Made by a program: the position numbers and the translations under genes. Below are positions 36,768 through 45,084 of a stretch of 58,526 bases of DNA, piece after piece (position 1 is the stretch's first letter; each line of letters starts with the position of its first letter). This DNA is from Opitutia bacterium (GTDB lineage: Bacteria > Verrucomicrobiota > Verrucomicrobiia > Opitutales > Seribacteraceae), in NCBI GenBank assembly GCA_002716045.1, contig PAZC01000056.1, positions 1 to 58,526 of the forward strand, in the 5' to 3' direction. Below the pieces are notes generated by a model. That model ran no database searches and was not told where the DNA came from. It saw only the letters and a program-made list of their open reading frames with translations.

Positions 36768-38444
36768 TTAGCTTCTAGTTCGGTTGTAGGCACTTATGAG
36801 TGCAAGCAAACCGGAGCGTTCGATGCTGGAGTCTATCCCGCATCCATAGGCTACGCGACCCACTTTAGTTTGCAATTGCACGAAGGCAACGGACTCGGTG
36901 GCTGAACCGCCGCCAATGGAATGTTGGCGGTAGTCGGTGAGTTGGAAATCCTTCAATCCGATTTCTTCAAGTGCTTGTACAAAAGCGTTTATAGGTCCGT
37001 TTCCTTCTCCGGAAATCACTTGTTCCTCCCCGTTTAGACATATCATGGCTTCGCAGGCTACCTCGTCTTCCCCAGGTTTCTTTACGGTTTCATAAGAGAT
37101 CAGCTTGAGTGGGGAGTGATTTTCCAGAAATTCACGTCGGAAGATTTCGTGAACTTCCTCGATGGAGAGTTCACGAGCCTGGGCGTCCGCTGATTCATTG
37201 ACGATACCGCCCACTTCCGGGTGCATAGGCTTGGGCAAGTCAATGCCGTATTCACGCGAGAGAACATAGGCAACTCCGCCTTTGCCGCTTTGGCTGTTAA
37301 TCCGTATGATGGCTTCGTAGCTGCGTCCCATGTCTCGAGGATCAATTGAAAGATACGGCACCTGCCAGCGGTTCGCGTCGTCGTCGCCATCTTTCTCTCT
37401 CAGGTCCATGCCTTTCTTTATCGCATCTTGATGAGAGCCCGAAAAAGCAGTGAATACAAGGTCTCCGCCATAGGGGTGGCGTTGGTGAACGGTCATGCCG
37501 GTGGTTCGCTCGTAAATTTCTCGAATGGCATCCAGGTCGGACAGCTCGAGACCGGGATGAACCCCTTGCGAATACATGTTCAGCGCAACTGTAACGATAT
37601 CGAGGTTGCCGGTACGTTCTCCGTTGCCAAAGAGGGTCCCTTCCACGCGGTCAGCTCCTGCCATAAGCCCTAGTTCGGTGGCAGCTGTCCCGGTACCCCG
37701 ATCATTATGGGTATGGAGGCTAATGGTTGCTTTTTCTCTATCCTTCACTTGACGAGAGAACCATTCGATTTGATCTGCATGTATGTTTGGGCTGAAGAGC
37801 TCGACTGTGGCCGGAAGGTTTAGTATGATGGGCTTTTCCTTGGTTGGCTGCCAAGTGTCCATGACGGCTTCGCAGACTTCAAGGGAGTACTCTAACTCTG
37901 TGTCGGAAAAGCTTTCGGGCGAATATTCCAACAGTACTTCGGTGCCCTCGAGCTCAGGGAGGCTATCTCGAACCAGTCGAACGCCATCGACCGCGATCTG
38001 CTTGATCTGCTCTTTCGACATGCCGAAAGTTACCCGGCGCTGCAAGGGAGAGGTGGAGTTATATACGTGAACGATTGCTTTCTTGGCTCCTTGCAGGCTT
38101 TCGATTGTCCTGCGAATGAGATGTTCGCGGGCTTGGGTTAGCACTTGAATGCTGACGTCTTCGGGAATGCGATCCTCCTCGATTAATTTTCGAGTGAAAT
38201 CGAATTCAGTTTGGGCAGCTGAGGGAAAGCCCACTTCGATTTGCTTGAAGCCAATCTTTGTCAAGAGGTCGAACAATTCGAGTTTCTGTTCCACTCTCAT
38301 GGGAATGGGGAGTGCTTGATTGCCATCTCGCAGGTCCACGCTGCACCAGATCGGGGCATGGTCGATGGTCCGGTCGGGCCATTGCCGGTCCGGTAGGTCA
38401 ATTGTCCCCCAAGGACGATACTTTGTTATGGGGTTGGATTGCAT
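36768..38444 (-). CDS. leuA: 2-isopropylmalate synthase, LeuA2 type
   Basis: This catalyses the first committed step of leucine synthesis, condensing 2-oxoisovalerate with acetyl-CoA. The N-terminus YRPWGTIDLPDRQWPDRTI and the catalytic APIWCSVDLRDGNQAL match the long actinobacterial-type LeuA rather than the E. coli form. SLHTHNDRGTGTAATELGLM provides the metal-binding histidines, and LFGNGERTGNLDIVTVALNM follows. The C-terminal regulatory domain (about 440-550, with QLTDYRQHSIGGGSATE) should bind leucine for feedback inhibition. 558 residues, full length. A weak AAAGGA stands before the ATG. The 156-bp divergent region shared with coaC contains two inverted repeats that may be operators. 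Confidence 0.96.
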   Translation of the reverse strand: MQSNPITKYRPWGTIDLPDRQWPDRTIDHAPIWCSVDLRDGNQALPIPMRVEQKLELFDLLTKIGFKQIEVGFPSAAQTEFDFTRKLIEEDRIPEDVSIQVLTQAREHLIRRTIESLQGAKKAIVHVYNSTSPLQRRVTFGMSKEQIKQIAVDGVRLVRDSLPELEGTEVLLEYSPESFSDTELEYSLEVCEAVMDTWQPTKEKPIILNLPATVELFSPNIHADQIEWFSRQVKDREKATISLHTHNDRGTGTAATELGLMAGADRVEGTLFGNGERTGNLDIVTVALNMYSQGVHPGLELSDLDAIREIYERTTGMTVHQRHPYGGDLVFTAFSGSHQDAIKKGMDLREKDGDDDANRWQVPYLSIDPRDMGRSYEAIIRINSQSGKGGVAYVLSREYGIDLPKPMHPEVGGIVNESADAQARELSIEEVHEIFRREFLENHSPLKLISYETVKKPGEDEVACEAMICLNGEEQVISGEGNGPINAFVQALEEIGLKDFQLTDYRQHSIGGGSATESVAFVQLQTKVGRVAYGCGIDSSIERSGLLALISAYNRTRS

Positions 38445-38515
38445 TGTGAGTAGTCCTTTTCGAAGGAATGCTTTCTAACGGAAATAGCCTTCCTTGGAAA
38501 GCTTGGAATCTGTTT

Positions 38516-38532
38516 GCTCAAATGACTTGAGC
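38516..38532. promoter_or_regulatory. Inverted repeat in the leuA/coaC divergent region
   Basis: GCTCAAATGACTTGAGC is a perfect 6-bp inverted repeat with a 5-bp spacer, 72 bp upstream of leuA and 69 bp upstream of coaC. The CTCAA/TTGAG half-sites look like a dimeric regulator site. No protein can be assigned. Confidence 0.35.
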
Positions 38533-38561
38533 GAATCGTGGACTTCGGCGTTGCCAATGCC

Positions 38562-38576
38562 ATCTCGAGTTGAGAT
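38562..38576. promoter_or_regulatory. Second inverted repeat in the leuA/coaC divergent region
   Basis: ATCTCGAGTTGAGAT has 5-bp arms (ATCTC/GAGAT) and again contains TTGAG, 24 bp upstream of the coaC start. It resembles the first repeat only loosely and could be coincidence. Confidence 0.25.
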
Positions 38577-38600
38577 AGTTCAAGGTTCCCCTTCGACCTC

Positions 38601-39176
38601 ATGGCACACTCCGATGAAGATTCGTCTAAAGGCACGCTCGACAACCGCGTGATATGTCTTGGCGTGACTGGTTCCATTGCCGCCTACAAGTCGGCTGACT
38701 TGACCAGCGAGCTTAGGCGTCAAGGAGCCGAGGTGTTCGTAGTGATGACTCGGGCCGCCCGGGAATTCGTCGGGTCCAGTACCTTTCAGACACTTTCACG
38801 GAATCCAGTTACCGAAGAACTATGGAATGAAGGTGATGGCTGGCAGCCCGGGCACATCGAATTAGCTGACAAGACGGATCTCCTCTTGGTTGCGCCGGCC
38901 ACCGCCCACTCGATCGCTCAGTTTGCGAATGGCCTGGCAGGGGATGCCCTCACCTCAATCTACCTTGCTACAACTGCCAAGGTGATGCTTGCCCCTGCCA
39001 TGAATGGGAAGATGTACCAACATCCGGCCACGCAGGACAATTTAAGCAAGTTGCGTGAACGTGATCACCTCTTGGTGGATCCGGAAGAGGGCGAATTAGC
39101 CTGTGGATACGAGGGGGTTGGGCGTATGGCCTCGGTCGACAGTATCGTTGCCGCCGTGCTTGCGGCCCTTGCCTGA
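38601..39176 (+). CDS. coaC: Phosphopantothenoylcysteine decarboxylase, standalone CoaC domain
   Basis: This flavoprotein decarboxylates 4'-phospho-N-pantothenoylcysteine in CoA synthesis. Visible motifs are VTGSIAAYKSADLTSELRR (FMN fold), the catalytic histidine at residue 85 (PGHIELAD), LLLVAPATAHSIAQFANGLA, LAPAMNGKMYQHPATQ with the PAMN asparagine at 135, and ELACGYEGVGRM with Cys168 as the active-site flap cysteine. The 191-residue length means the CoaB (ligase) half of the usual bifunctional CoaBC is missing. CoaB should be encoded elsewhere. It is divergent from leuA and converges with the GNAT gene with only 2 bp between stops. Confidence 0.92.
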   Translation: MAHSDEDSSKGTLDNRVICLGVTGSIAAYKSADLTSELRRQGAEVFVVMTRAAREFVGSSTFQTLSRNPVTEELWNEGDGWQPGHIELADKTDLLLVAPATAHSIAQFANGLAGDALTSIYLATTAKVMLAPAMNGKMYQHPATQDNLSKLRERDHLLVDPEEGELACGYEGVGRMASVDSIVAAVLAALA

Positions 39177-39178
39177 GA

Positions 39179-40105
39179 TTACCAGGTTTCCGGCATGAAG
39201 GAGGGTAGCACCACTCCGGACAAGGGTTGGGCTTCTCCGATCACTTGAGCAAGGTGCAACTCGCAGTTTCTCGCGCCCCAGGAATAACAGTAATCAATTA
39301 ATTCGCGCCTGTTACAGGGAACCAGCCAAATACGTCTGCGACCTGGTTTGTGGTCGAGTACTTTTCGTAAAAGGGCAGCTGCCTGAAGGTCTTCGCGGGC
39401 TGCTCCCGGACCGATCAATGGACAGGCGGGTTGGGTAATTGAGCAAAGAAAGCCGTTTAGGCTACCGTCATCGTTCTCGGTCACCGAGACATGCCAATAT
39501 CCGTCTTCGTTCGCCAGAATGTATCGGAAATCGTTTTCTCTCTCGATTCCGGATAATTCCATTTCCAAGGCGGCCATGGCAGGAGCATCCTCGATCCGGC
39601 CATCACGAACTGTCACGCCTTCCGTTTGTGGTGCATCCAAGCCTTCCTTGGGTACGTCGATGAACATGTCTTGAAAGATGGCGTGAGGGGTGAACCCAGT
39701 CTTGCTGTAGAGGGAGAACGAGTCGACGTTGATGGCACTGGATACTAGGCGAAGAGGTTTATCGTGTTTTTTTGCAAAATTCATTATTTCATCCAACAGC
39801 AATCTGGCGGCTCCGCTTCCGTAATAACTCGGATGGCAGGCCATTATGCCAAGCGTTACGTGGGTGGAGCGTAGGTGGTAGAAGCAACAAGCGGCGATGC
39901 GACCGGATGGAGCAATGGTGAGCAGGCATCGGCCGGGGTCCAAATCCTCGTTTACCTTGCAATGCAACTGCGTATTGGATGGATCGCAGGTTAGAATGGG
40001 GCCGGAACCCTTGGTTGCGTACCAATAATTCAATGAGGAATGGATCAGCTCGCCAGTCTCGGGCCAGTCCTTGTGTGCCATGGGGCGTACAATGAAATCA
40101 GTCAT
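39179..40105 (-). CDS. GNAT family N-acetyltransferase with two domains (308 aa)
   Basis: The ATG at 40103-40105 (MTDFIVRPMAHKDWPETGELI) puts the beta1 strand at the usual place; an ATG 12 codons upstream is also possible. The first GNAT domain (1-165) has the acetyl-CoA pyrophosphate loop GIMACHPSYYGSGAARLLLDEI and the SLYSKTGF motif. The second half (about 170-308) starts with GVTVRDGRIEDAPAMAALEM and looks like a further, degenerate GNAT fold, with the aromatic segment YCYSWGARNCELHL near the end. Substrate unknown. It lies 22 bp upstream of nothing on its own strand except the anti-sigma-like gene at 40164, 58 bp away, and may share its transcript. Confidence 0.85.
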   Translation of the reverse strand: MTDFIVRPMAHKDWPETGELIHSSLNYWYATKGSGPILTCDPSNTQLHCKVNEDLDPGRCLLTIAPSGRIAACCFYHLRSTHVTLGIMACHPSYYGSGAARLLLDEIMNFAKKHDKPLRLVSSAINVDSFSLYSKTGFTPHAIFQDMFIDVPKEGLDAPQTEGVTVRDGRIEDAPAMAALEMELSGIERENDFRYILANEDGYWHVSVTENDDGSLNGFLCSITQPACPLIGPGAAREDLQAAALLRKVLDHKPGRRRIWLVPCNRRELIDYCYSWGARNCELHLAQVIGEAQPLSGVVLPSFMPETW

Positions 40106-40163
40106 TTTCCCTAGCAAAGAACTGAAGTCCTGATGGCGCAAGGGAGAACCTGCGCAAAATGTT

Positions 40164-40805
40164 TTATCCGTTTATCTTGTGGAAAAAGGGCAGTGCCTCG
40201 ACCGCATTCCTAGCATCATTGCGGAGTCGCCGGAGTTCGTCTCCATAAGGAGAGAATGGAGGTAGGTCTGGGATTTCCGGCAGAAGGGCGTCTGGGTTTA
40301 TGGAGAGATTTGGCGTGGGCAGGGCGGACCATACTTTGGCGGAGGCGAATAGGGATTCGGCCTTTTCAATTGTGTTTGCCGTGAAACGATTCCATTCCTC
40401 GGTCGCTGGCTCCAGTGGATTGAATGCGAGCGAAGCAAAGGGCTTGGTCAAGGTATCGACCGGTTGAGCAAAGAGTGTCTCGTCGGCCGGATTCCGCTCC
40501 ACTGGTTCCTTGGATGCACTGCCTGCATCTTCGTTCTGATTGCCAAATTTCAGGACTAGAAGGATTGCGGCGCATAGAGTAGCTCCAGCAAGCAACTTTC
40601 GAAAGGAAACCTCTGACTTTAAAAGAGGGTCCTTCCTGTGACCGGATGCACACTTCGCTCGTTCCATGATCTTAGCCACCGCGACTTCATCAGACACGTT
40701 GTTTTTTTGCAAGCGGGTCGCCTCGCTACGAAGAGCGTCCTCGAGAGTAGCCTCCTCGGGAGAGGATGCGCGGTTGCGGAACAAGGCGATGATTTTAGCA
40801 ATCAT
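40164..40805 (-). CDS. Probable anti-sigma-type membrane protein (213 aa)
   Basis: The family is not recognised by sequence, but context is strong: its ATG overlaps the stop of the ECF sigma gene (ATGA at 40802-40805). That is the translational coupling typical of sigma/anti-sigma pairs. A cytoplasmic N-terminal part of about 75 residues, rich in charged helix (EEATLEDALRSEATRLQKN), is followed by one transmembrane helix (LLAGATLCAAILLVLKF, about residues 71-87). A proline-rich periplasmic part of about 120 residues follows. No zinc-binding HxxxCxxC motif of the ZAS class is visible, so it would be an atypical anti-sigma factor. An alternative is an unrelated coupled regulator of the sigma factor. 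Confidence 0.6.
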   Translation of the reverse strand: MIAKIIALFRNRASSPEEATLEDALRSEATRLQKNNVSDEVAVAKIMERAKCASGHRKDPLLKSEVSFRKLLAGATLCAAILLVLKFGNQNEDAGSASKEPVERNPADETLFAQPVDTLTKPFASLAFNPLEPATEEWNRFTANTIEKAESLFASAKVWSALPTPNLSINPDALLPEIPDLPPFSPYGDELRRLRNDARNAVEALPFFHKING

Positions 40806-41350
40806 CGGTCAATGCGTTCACCCACCAAGTCGGGGTCTATTTCGCTGGCTAAAGTTCGTCGGGCACGATGAAGAGTGACTTTCACGCCGGTCACGCTTTT
40901 GCCTAGAATTTGAGCGATTTCCTTCACGGATTGGTTTTCCCCGTAGTGAAGCCACATCGCGGCGTAACTGTTTTCAGGGAGAATGTTCTTTGCGGCCGCC
41001 CAGATGCTGCCTGAGTCAAACTCGGGATAGACTGCCTCCACCTCTTGAGGGACTTCCAATTCGGCTTCACGTTTTCGTTGCCTTCCGATTCTTCTTTTCT
41101 CGTTAGCTGCCAACCGCCGTCCAATGACAAAAAGCCAAGTGGTAAATGATTGCTTGTGGTCATACTTGTGCAAAGCGGAATAGGCTCGGGCGAAAGTATC
41201 CTGAACAAGGTCTTCCGCATCGCTGAAGTTTCCGAGGTAAGCCCAGAGAAACCGGAGAAGCTTTGGCCGGTGAAGCCGAACCAAGTTCTCGAAGGCATCT
41301 GTTTCTCCGGATGCAGCGCGATGAGCCAGGGCAGAGTCATTTTCTTCCAC
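40802..41350 (-). CDS. ECF RNA polymerase sigma factor (182 aa)
   Basis: This is an extracytoplasmic-function sigma-70 family protein. Region 2 (AFENLVRLHRPKLLRFLWAYLGN, then FSDAEDLVQDTFARAYSAL) and region 4 (LPENSYAAMWLHYGENQSVKE, then IAQILGKSVTGVKVTLHRARR) are both intact, joined by a short linker. Translation starts at GTG 41348-41350; no ATG is available upstream. The stop overlaps the start of the next gene by four bases. The likely targets are genes for the two exported paralogues just upstream at 41429-43398, which have TGAACCA sequences in front of them. I cannot show a full ECF promoter motif. Confidence 0.92.
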   Translation of the reverse strand: MEENDSALAHRAASGETDAFENLVRLHRPKLLRFLWAYLGNFSDAEDLVQDTFARAYSALHKYDHKQSFTTWLFVIGRRLAANEKRRIGRQRKREAELEVPQEVEAVYPEFDSGSIWAAAKNILPENSYAAMWLHYGENQSVKEIAQILGKSVTGVKVTLHRARRTLASEIDPDLVGERIDR

Positions 41351-41428
41351 TCGCTGGGTTTCGACTGGGCGTTGGATTCTCCTTCGCCAGCCTACTTATT
41401 TGACTGTTTGTCTATGGATTTGCGCAGA

Positions 41429-42349
41429 TTATATGTTTTTATCCATTTCCTTTTCGATGCCTTCTTTGATGGCATCGATTGACAATCCCACTTGAAGAAT
41501 GATGGCATTTCCTGCCCGCTTCACTGAATGACTTTCGAGAACTTTGCCCAAGTGTCGGTTTGATTCCTTGCTCAAGGCAGCCATCGCCATCAAGCCGTTG
41601 GCCATTTCTTCCAGTTGCCTGGCAGTTTCTTCGTCGTTTGTCTTCAAGATGGCAGCCATTCTGATCTCTCCATCCACTTCGCCGACGATCATTCCCGCGG
41701 AGTTCGCTTTTTCCACGAATTCTTGACCGCGTTCATCCAAGTCATGGAAAGCGGCGGCTTTTTCCACGTCGACATATCCGATCATGCCGGGATTCGGAAT
41801 GATTCTGCGCAATTCGTTGAGGAGACCGATCGGAGCTCTGCCGTTGCCTTTGCCTTTTGCTAGGCGAATTCCTTGCGAAACATAATCTTCATCTGGCCCA
41901 CCAACGATTACGTTCCCCTTCATGGTGGTAAATGCCATCGAGCGCCTGCCTTCGCCAACGGAGTAGATTTCATGTTTCCCCTTCTGGGTGGTGGTTAGGT
42001 TTTCATTGAGTTGCGCGAATCCGACCAATTTCTCGACATCCATGCCGCCCACCATGATTGCAATTCCTTTTTCACGTTCTCCGTTTCCGAACATGGTGAG
42101 ATTGGCAAAGCCTTCCATGTCGACGCCAAAGGCTTCCTTCATTTCTTCCATTCTGTCTGCGGCTTCATCATTATCATTGATTTTGTCCATGATGAAGGAG
42201 CCAATGGTGGAATTCCTGGCGGAGTCGAAGTCAACGTGCATCAGCCAGTTGGCATCGTCCGATACTTTCGAGAGATCAAGTGGTTTTGCCGAGACCGATC
42301 CCGAGAAGGTGATGGCGGCGATGGAGATAAGCATTAATGCTTTTTTCAT
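41429..42349 (-). CDS. Exported protein of unknown function, paralogue A (306 aa)
   Basis: The signal peptide is MKKALMLISIAAITFSGSVSA. The mature protein starts KPLDLSKVSDDANWLMHVDFD and resembles, in layout and in many positions, the adjacent 317-residue protein (QMDFSKVSAQANWVAHADLD). Both share the pattern D...S..VGSF(L/I), a central GMDV/FDSERL segment and a C-terminal AxxxGLS-type end. It has AAGGAAAC eight bases before its ATG, a rarely good Shine-Dalgarno here. It lies between the sigma gene and its paralogue, 79 bp after the sigma gene's start, so it may be under that sigma factor's control. No enzyme motif is visible. Confidence 0.75.
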   Translation of the reverse strand: MKKALMLISIAAITFSGSVSAKPLDLSKVSDDANWLMHVDFDSARNSTIGSFIMDKINDNDEAADRMEEMKEAFGVDMEGFANLTMFGNGEREKGIAIMVGGMDVEKLVGFAQLNENLTTTQKGKHEIYSVGEGRRSMAFTTMKGNVIVGGPDEDYVSQGIRLAKGKGNGRAPIGLLNELRRIIPNPGMIGYVDVEKAAAFHDLDERGQEFVEKANSAGMIVGEVDGEIRMAAILKTNDEETARQLEEMANGLMAMAALSKESNRHLGKVLESHSVKRAGNAIILQVGLSIDAIKEGIEKEMDKNI

Positions 42350-42444
42350 GATATTGTTTCCTTGGTTCAGGTGTTATTGGTTTTAAAGCTAACGTTCGTG
42401 GAATCTTTTTCAAGAAAGTAGTACCTTTCTTTTTGGGCTCAGGT

Positions 42445-43398
42445 TTAGTCTAGGCTGGAGTCAATTTTTCGACCTCTTTTTTTTTCTATTTCCCGTGCTA
42501 TTGTTTCTTTCACAGTCTGGATGTCGATGCCTAGCTTCATGCTGACTATTTGATCCTTGCGAGATACTTGAGTTTTCGTCTGCGCAAGTAATTCGGCAAG
42601 TTCCGGTTCGATGTCGGCGCCAAGTGCGAGCAGGCTTGTGAATCCACGGGCGATGTTCTCGACGTGCTTGGCAGTTTCCACGTCGGCGGTTTGAAGAATG
42701 GCTGAGGCCATGAGCATGTCGCCGCTTTCTCCCATTGCCAAGCCTATGGCATCGGCTTTCTGGATGATGACCGCTTCTGGGCCAGTGTCGGGTTTGTCGA
42801 TCTCGGCCATGCCTTTGACGTCCACGGCCATCATGAGGATGGGGGAGGAAAACGATTCGAGCAATGCCTTGTGGATCTTCCCTGGTTTCAGCGAGGGGCT
42901 TCGACCTCCAGCAACGTCGAGCGCATGTTGGGTGAAGCCGAGAGCGGGAGAGCCCAATAATTCATCCTTGCCCGTGAATGCAATGGCTTTGGGTTCGGCC
43001 GTCTTTTGATCTATAAGGTGGATGACCGTGCCTTTGTGCTTTTTCGCGCTATATGATTCGTTCAGTTCAACCATTGGCTGCAATCTCTCGGAATCAAATC
43101 CACCCTTGGCTAAGAAAATCGCCTTGTCCTGGTCGCGACCGAAGGCACTGAAACTGGAGATGGCATCCATATCCAATCCGAATACAGCTTGAAGCATAGC
43201 AATCCCTTTGGCTGCCTCTGGGTCTTCCTTTGCCTTGGCCAACAAAAAGGATCCCACAGCCGATTTTCGTAGGGCATCGAGATCGGCGTGCGCCACCCAA
43301 TTGGCTTGAGCCGAGACTTTGGAGAAATCCATCTGCTTTGCATGGATATGTCCAGTTGCTAAAATGCCAGTGAGAACGAGAAGGACGCGTTTTGTCAT
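42445..43398 (-). CDS. Exported protein of unknown function, paralogue B (317 aa)
   Basis: A signal peptide (MTKRVLLVLTGILATGHIHA) precedes QMDFSKVSAQANWVAHADLD, the same opening as paralogue A. The conserved features are the VGSFLLAKAKEDPEAAKGIA segment and the gap-spaced IAFTGKDELLGSPALGFTQH. The last residues are KKRGRKIDSSLD, a basic tail not present in the partner. AAAGGAAA stands eight bases before the ATG. The pair is a tandem duplication, divergent at about 30-35 per cent by eye, which would need alignment to confirm. It diverges from the propeller gene at 43644 across 245 bp. Confidence 0.75.
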   Translation of the reverse strand: MTKRVLLVLTGILATGHIHAKQMDFSKVSAQANWVAHADLDALRKSAVGSFLLAKAKEDPEAAKGIAMLQAVFGLDMDAISSFSAFGRDQDKAIFLAKGGFDSERLQPMVELNESYSAKKHKGTVIHLIDQKTAEPKAIAFTGKDELLGSPALGFTQHALDVAGGRSPSLKPGKIHKALLESFSSPILMMAVDVKGMAEIDKPDTGPEAVIIQKADAIGLAMGESGDMLMASAILQTADVETAKHVENIARGFTSLLALGADIEPELAELLAQTKTQVSRKDQIVSMKLGIDIQTVKETIAREIEKKRGRKIDSSLD

Positions 43399-43643
43399 AT
43401 TAAGGTTTCCTTTATTTCTGATTCGATGCGAAATATTGGTTCAAACACAACTAGTACACCTCGAAGCTTTGTCAGGTTACTTTTTCTTGGGATTTTTATT
43501 TTTTCAGGCATAAATTGCGTCTTTCATAATACACTCATACTTTTAACCCTTCCGCCTCAATCTCTTGGAAAACCAGTTTTTTTGTTGGCAAGCCTTGGCT
43601 CTACTTCCTTACTTTCTCCAAGAAATTTATCAATCCAATCCTC

Positions 43644-45008
43644 ATGAAATCAATACTTGGCAAACTTTTCCTCACATTATCGCTGTTGTCTGCAGCCACT
43701 CATCTCTCAGGCGCAGACTGGCCTACTTGGCGTGGACCCAATTACGATGGCTCAACCACTTCCGACAAGCCACTCCCGGTCAAGTTTGACCAAGAGAAAG
43801 GAGTCAAGTGGTCAACCACCTTGCCAGGTATGGGGGCAAGTACCCCAATCATTATTGGCGATCGCATCTTTCTTTCTTCAGTTCAAGTGACCGACAAGAA
43901 AGCCGGCAAAGGCCGTCTGCTTGCTCTTTGTCTCAACCGAGCCAACGGAAAGGTGGCATGGAAGCACGATGCAGGAAGTGGCTATCGGCCGGGCGAGGGA
44001 GATGGCAATGACTTTCAACTCGATTCACGAACCACCTATGCCAGCCCCTCGGCTGTAAGCGACGGAGAGCGTGTGATCTTTTTCTATGGTAATGGAGATC
44101 TCGTTTCCTATGACTTGGAAGGCGAGGAGCAATGGCGCCGCAACCTCCAGAAGGATTACGGCGACTTTACTTTTCAATGGACTTTCTCGGCCACGCCTAC
44201 CTTGTATGATGGCAAACTATACCTGGCCGTCCTTCAGCGCGACGAAGTCACTCATGGGCGTGGCAAGCCCAACAACCCGTCCTTCCTTCTCTGCATGAAT
44301 CCTGCCAACGGCAAGACCGTCTGGAAGCACATTCGTCCATCCGATGCCAACAAAGAGTCGCTCGAGTCCTTTGGCACCGTCATTCCTTATGAAGGCGCGG
44401 GGCGCAAGGAACTCATCATCGCGGGGGGCGACGTCCTCACCGGACACGATCCCGCCACCGGCAAGGAGATCTGGCGCTGGGGTACTTGGAACCCCGGTCA
44501 TCGCGAGCAATGGTGGCGCTTGGTGCCATCGCCGGTAGTCGGGGGGGGCGTGGTACTCGCCAGTGCCCCAAAGAAAGCACCGGTGTTCGCCGCCAAACTA
44601 GGCCTCAAGGGAACCCACTCGGGCAAGGATGGGCTCGTCTGGGAAACCTCCAAGCATCCGCAGATTACCAGCGATGTCCCGACCCCGCTTTTCTACAACG
44701 GAAAATTTTACGTTTTGAGTGACTTGAGGCAGGCCATGTCCAGAGTAGACCCTAAGACCGGCAAGGTTGAATGGAGCACCCGCATGCCCGGCAAGTACAA
44801 ATGGCGAGCTTCTCCCACTGCCGCTGATGGCAAGATTTACAGCATGAATCACAATGGCGAAGTCGTCGTAATGGATCCCTCTTCCGGTGAAATCCTACAT
44901 GTGGCCAAGATGGGGCAAACTTACGATGACAATACGCGATCATCGGTAGCTATTTCTGATGGCCAGCTATTCATCAGGGCTAACTCCAAGATCTTCTGCA
45001 TCCAATAA
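43644..45008 (+). CDS. Exported PQQ-like beta-propeller protein (454 aa)
   Basis: A signal peptide (MKSILGKLFLTLSLLSAATHLSG) is followed by ADWPTWRGPNYDGSTTSDK, the standard opening of BamB/PQQ-like propellers in PVC genomes, and by repeated blades such as LCLNRANGKVAWKHDAGSG, LCMNPANGKTVWKH and VVMDPSSGEILHVAKMG. Eight blades fit the length. The quinoprotein active-site aspartate/lysine pairs of true PQQ dehydrogenases are not evident, so a structural or binding role is as likely as catalysis. It begins a plus-strand cassette of four exported proteins ending at 49525; the next gene starts 76 bp downstream. Confidence 0.88.
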   Translation: MKSILGKLFLTLSLLSAATHLSGADWPTWRGPNYDGSTTSDKPLPVKFDQEKGVKWSTTLPGMGASTPIIIGDRIFLSSVQVTDKKAGKGRLLALCLNRANGKVAWKHDAGSGYRPGEGDGNDFQLDSRTTYASPSAVSDGERVIFFYGNGDLVSYDLEGEEQWRRNLQKDYGDFTFQWTFSATPTLYDGKLYLAVLQRDEVTHGRGKPNNPSFLLCMNPANGKTVWKHIRPSDANKESLESFGTVIPYEGAGRKELIIAGGDVLTGHDPATGKEIWRWGTWNPGHREQWWRLVPSPVVGGGVVLASAPKKAPVFAAKLGLKGTHSGKDGLVWETSKHPQITSDVPTPLFYNGKFYVLSDLRQAMSRVDPKTGKVEWSTRMPGKYKWRASPTAADGKIYSMNHNGEVVVMDPSSGEILHVAKMGQTYDDNTRSSVAISDGQLFIRANSKIFCIQ

Positions 45009-45084
45009 GTATTTGGGTGCAGCCCTCTTCATTTAATTAGACGGGATAGCCCGCCTCTTCCACCTGCCTGCAAATCATACCACG

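Noticed and set aside
43644-45008. True PQQ-dependent alcohol dehydrogenase
   Set aside because: Only the BamB/PQQ-like blade pattern is present; I could not find the cofactor-binding residues or the catalytic aspartate context.
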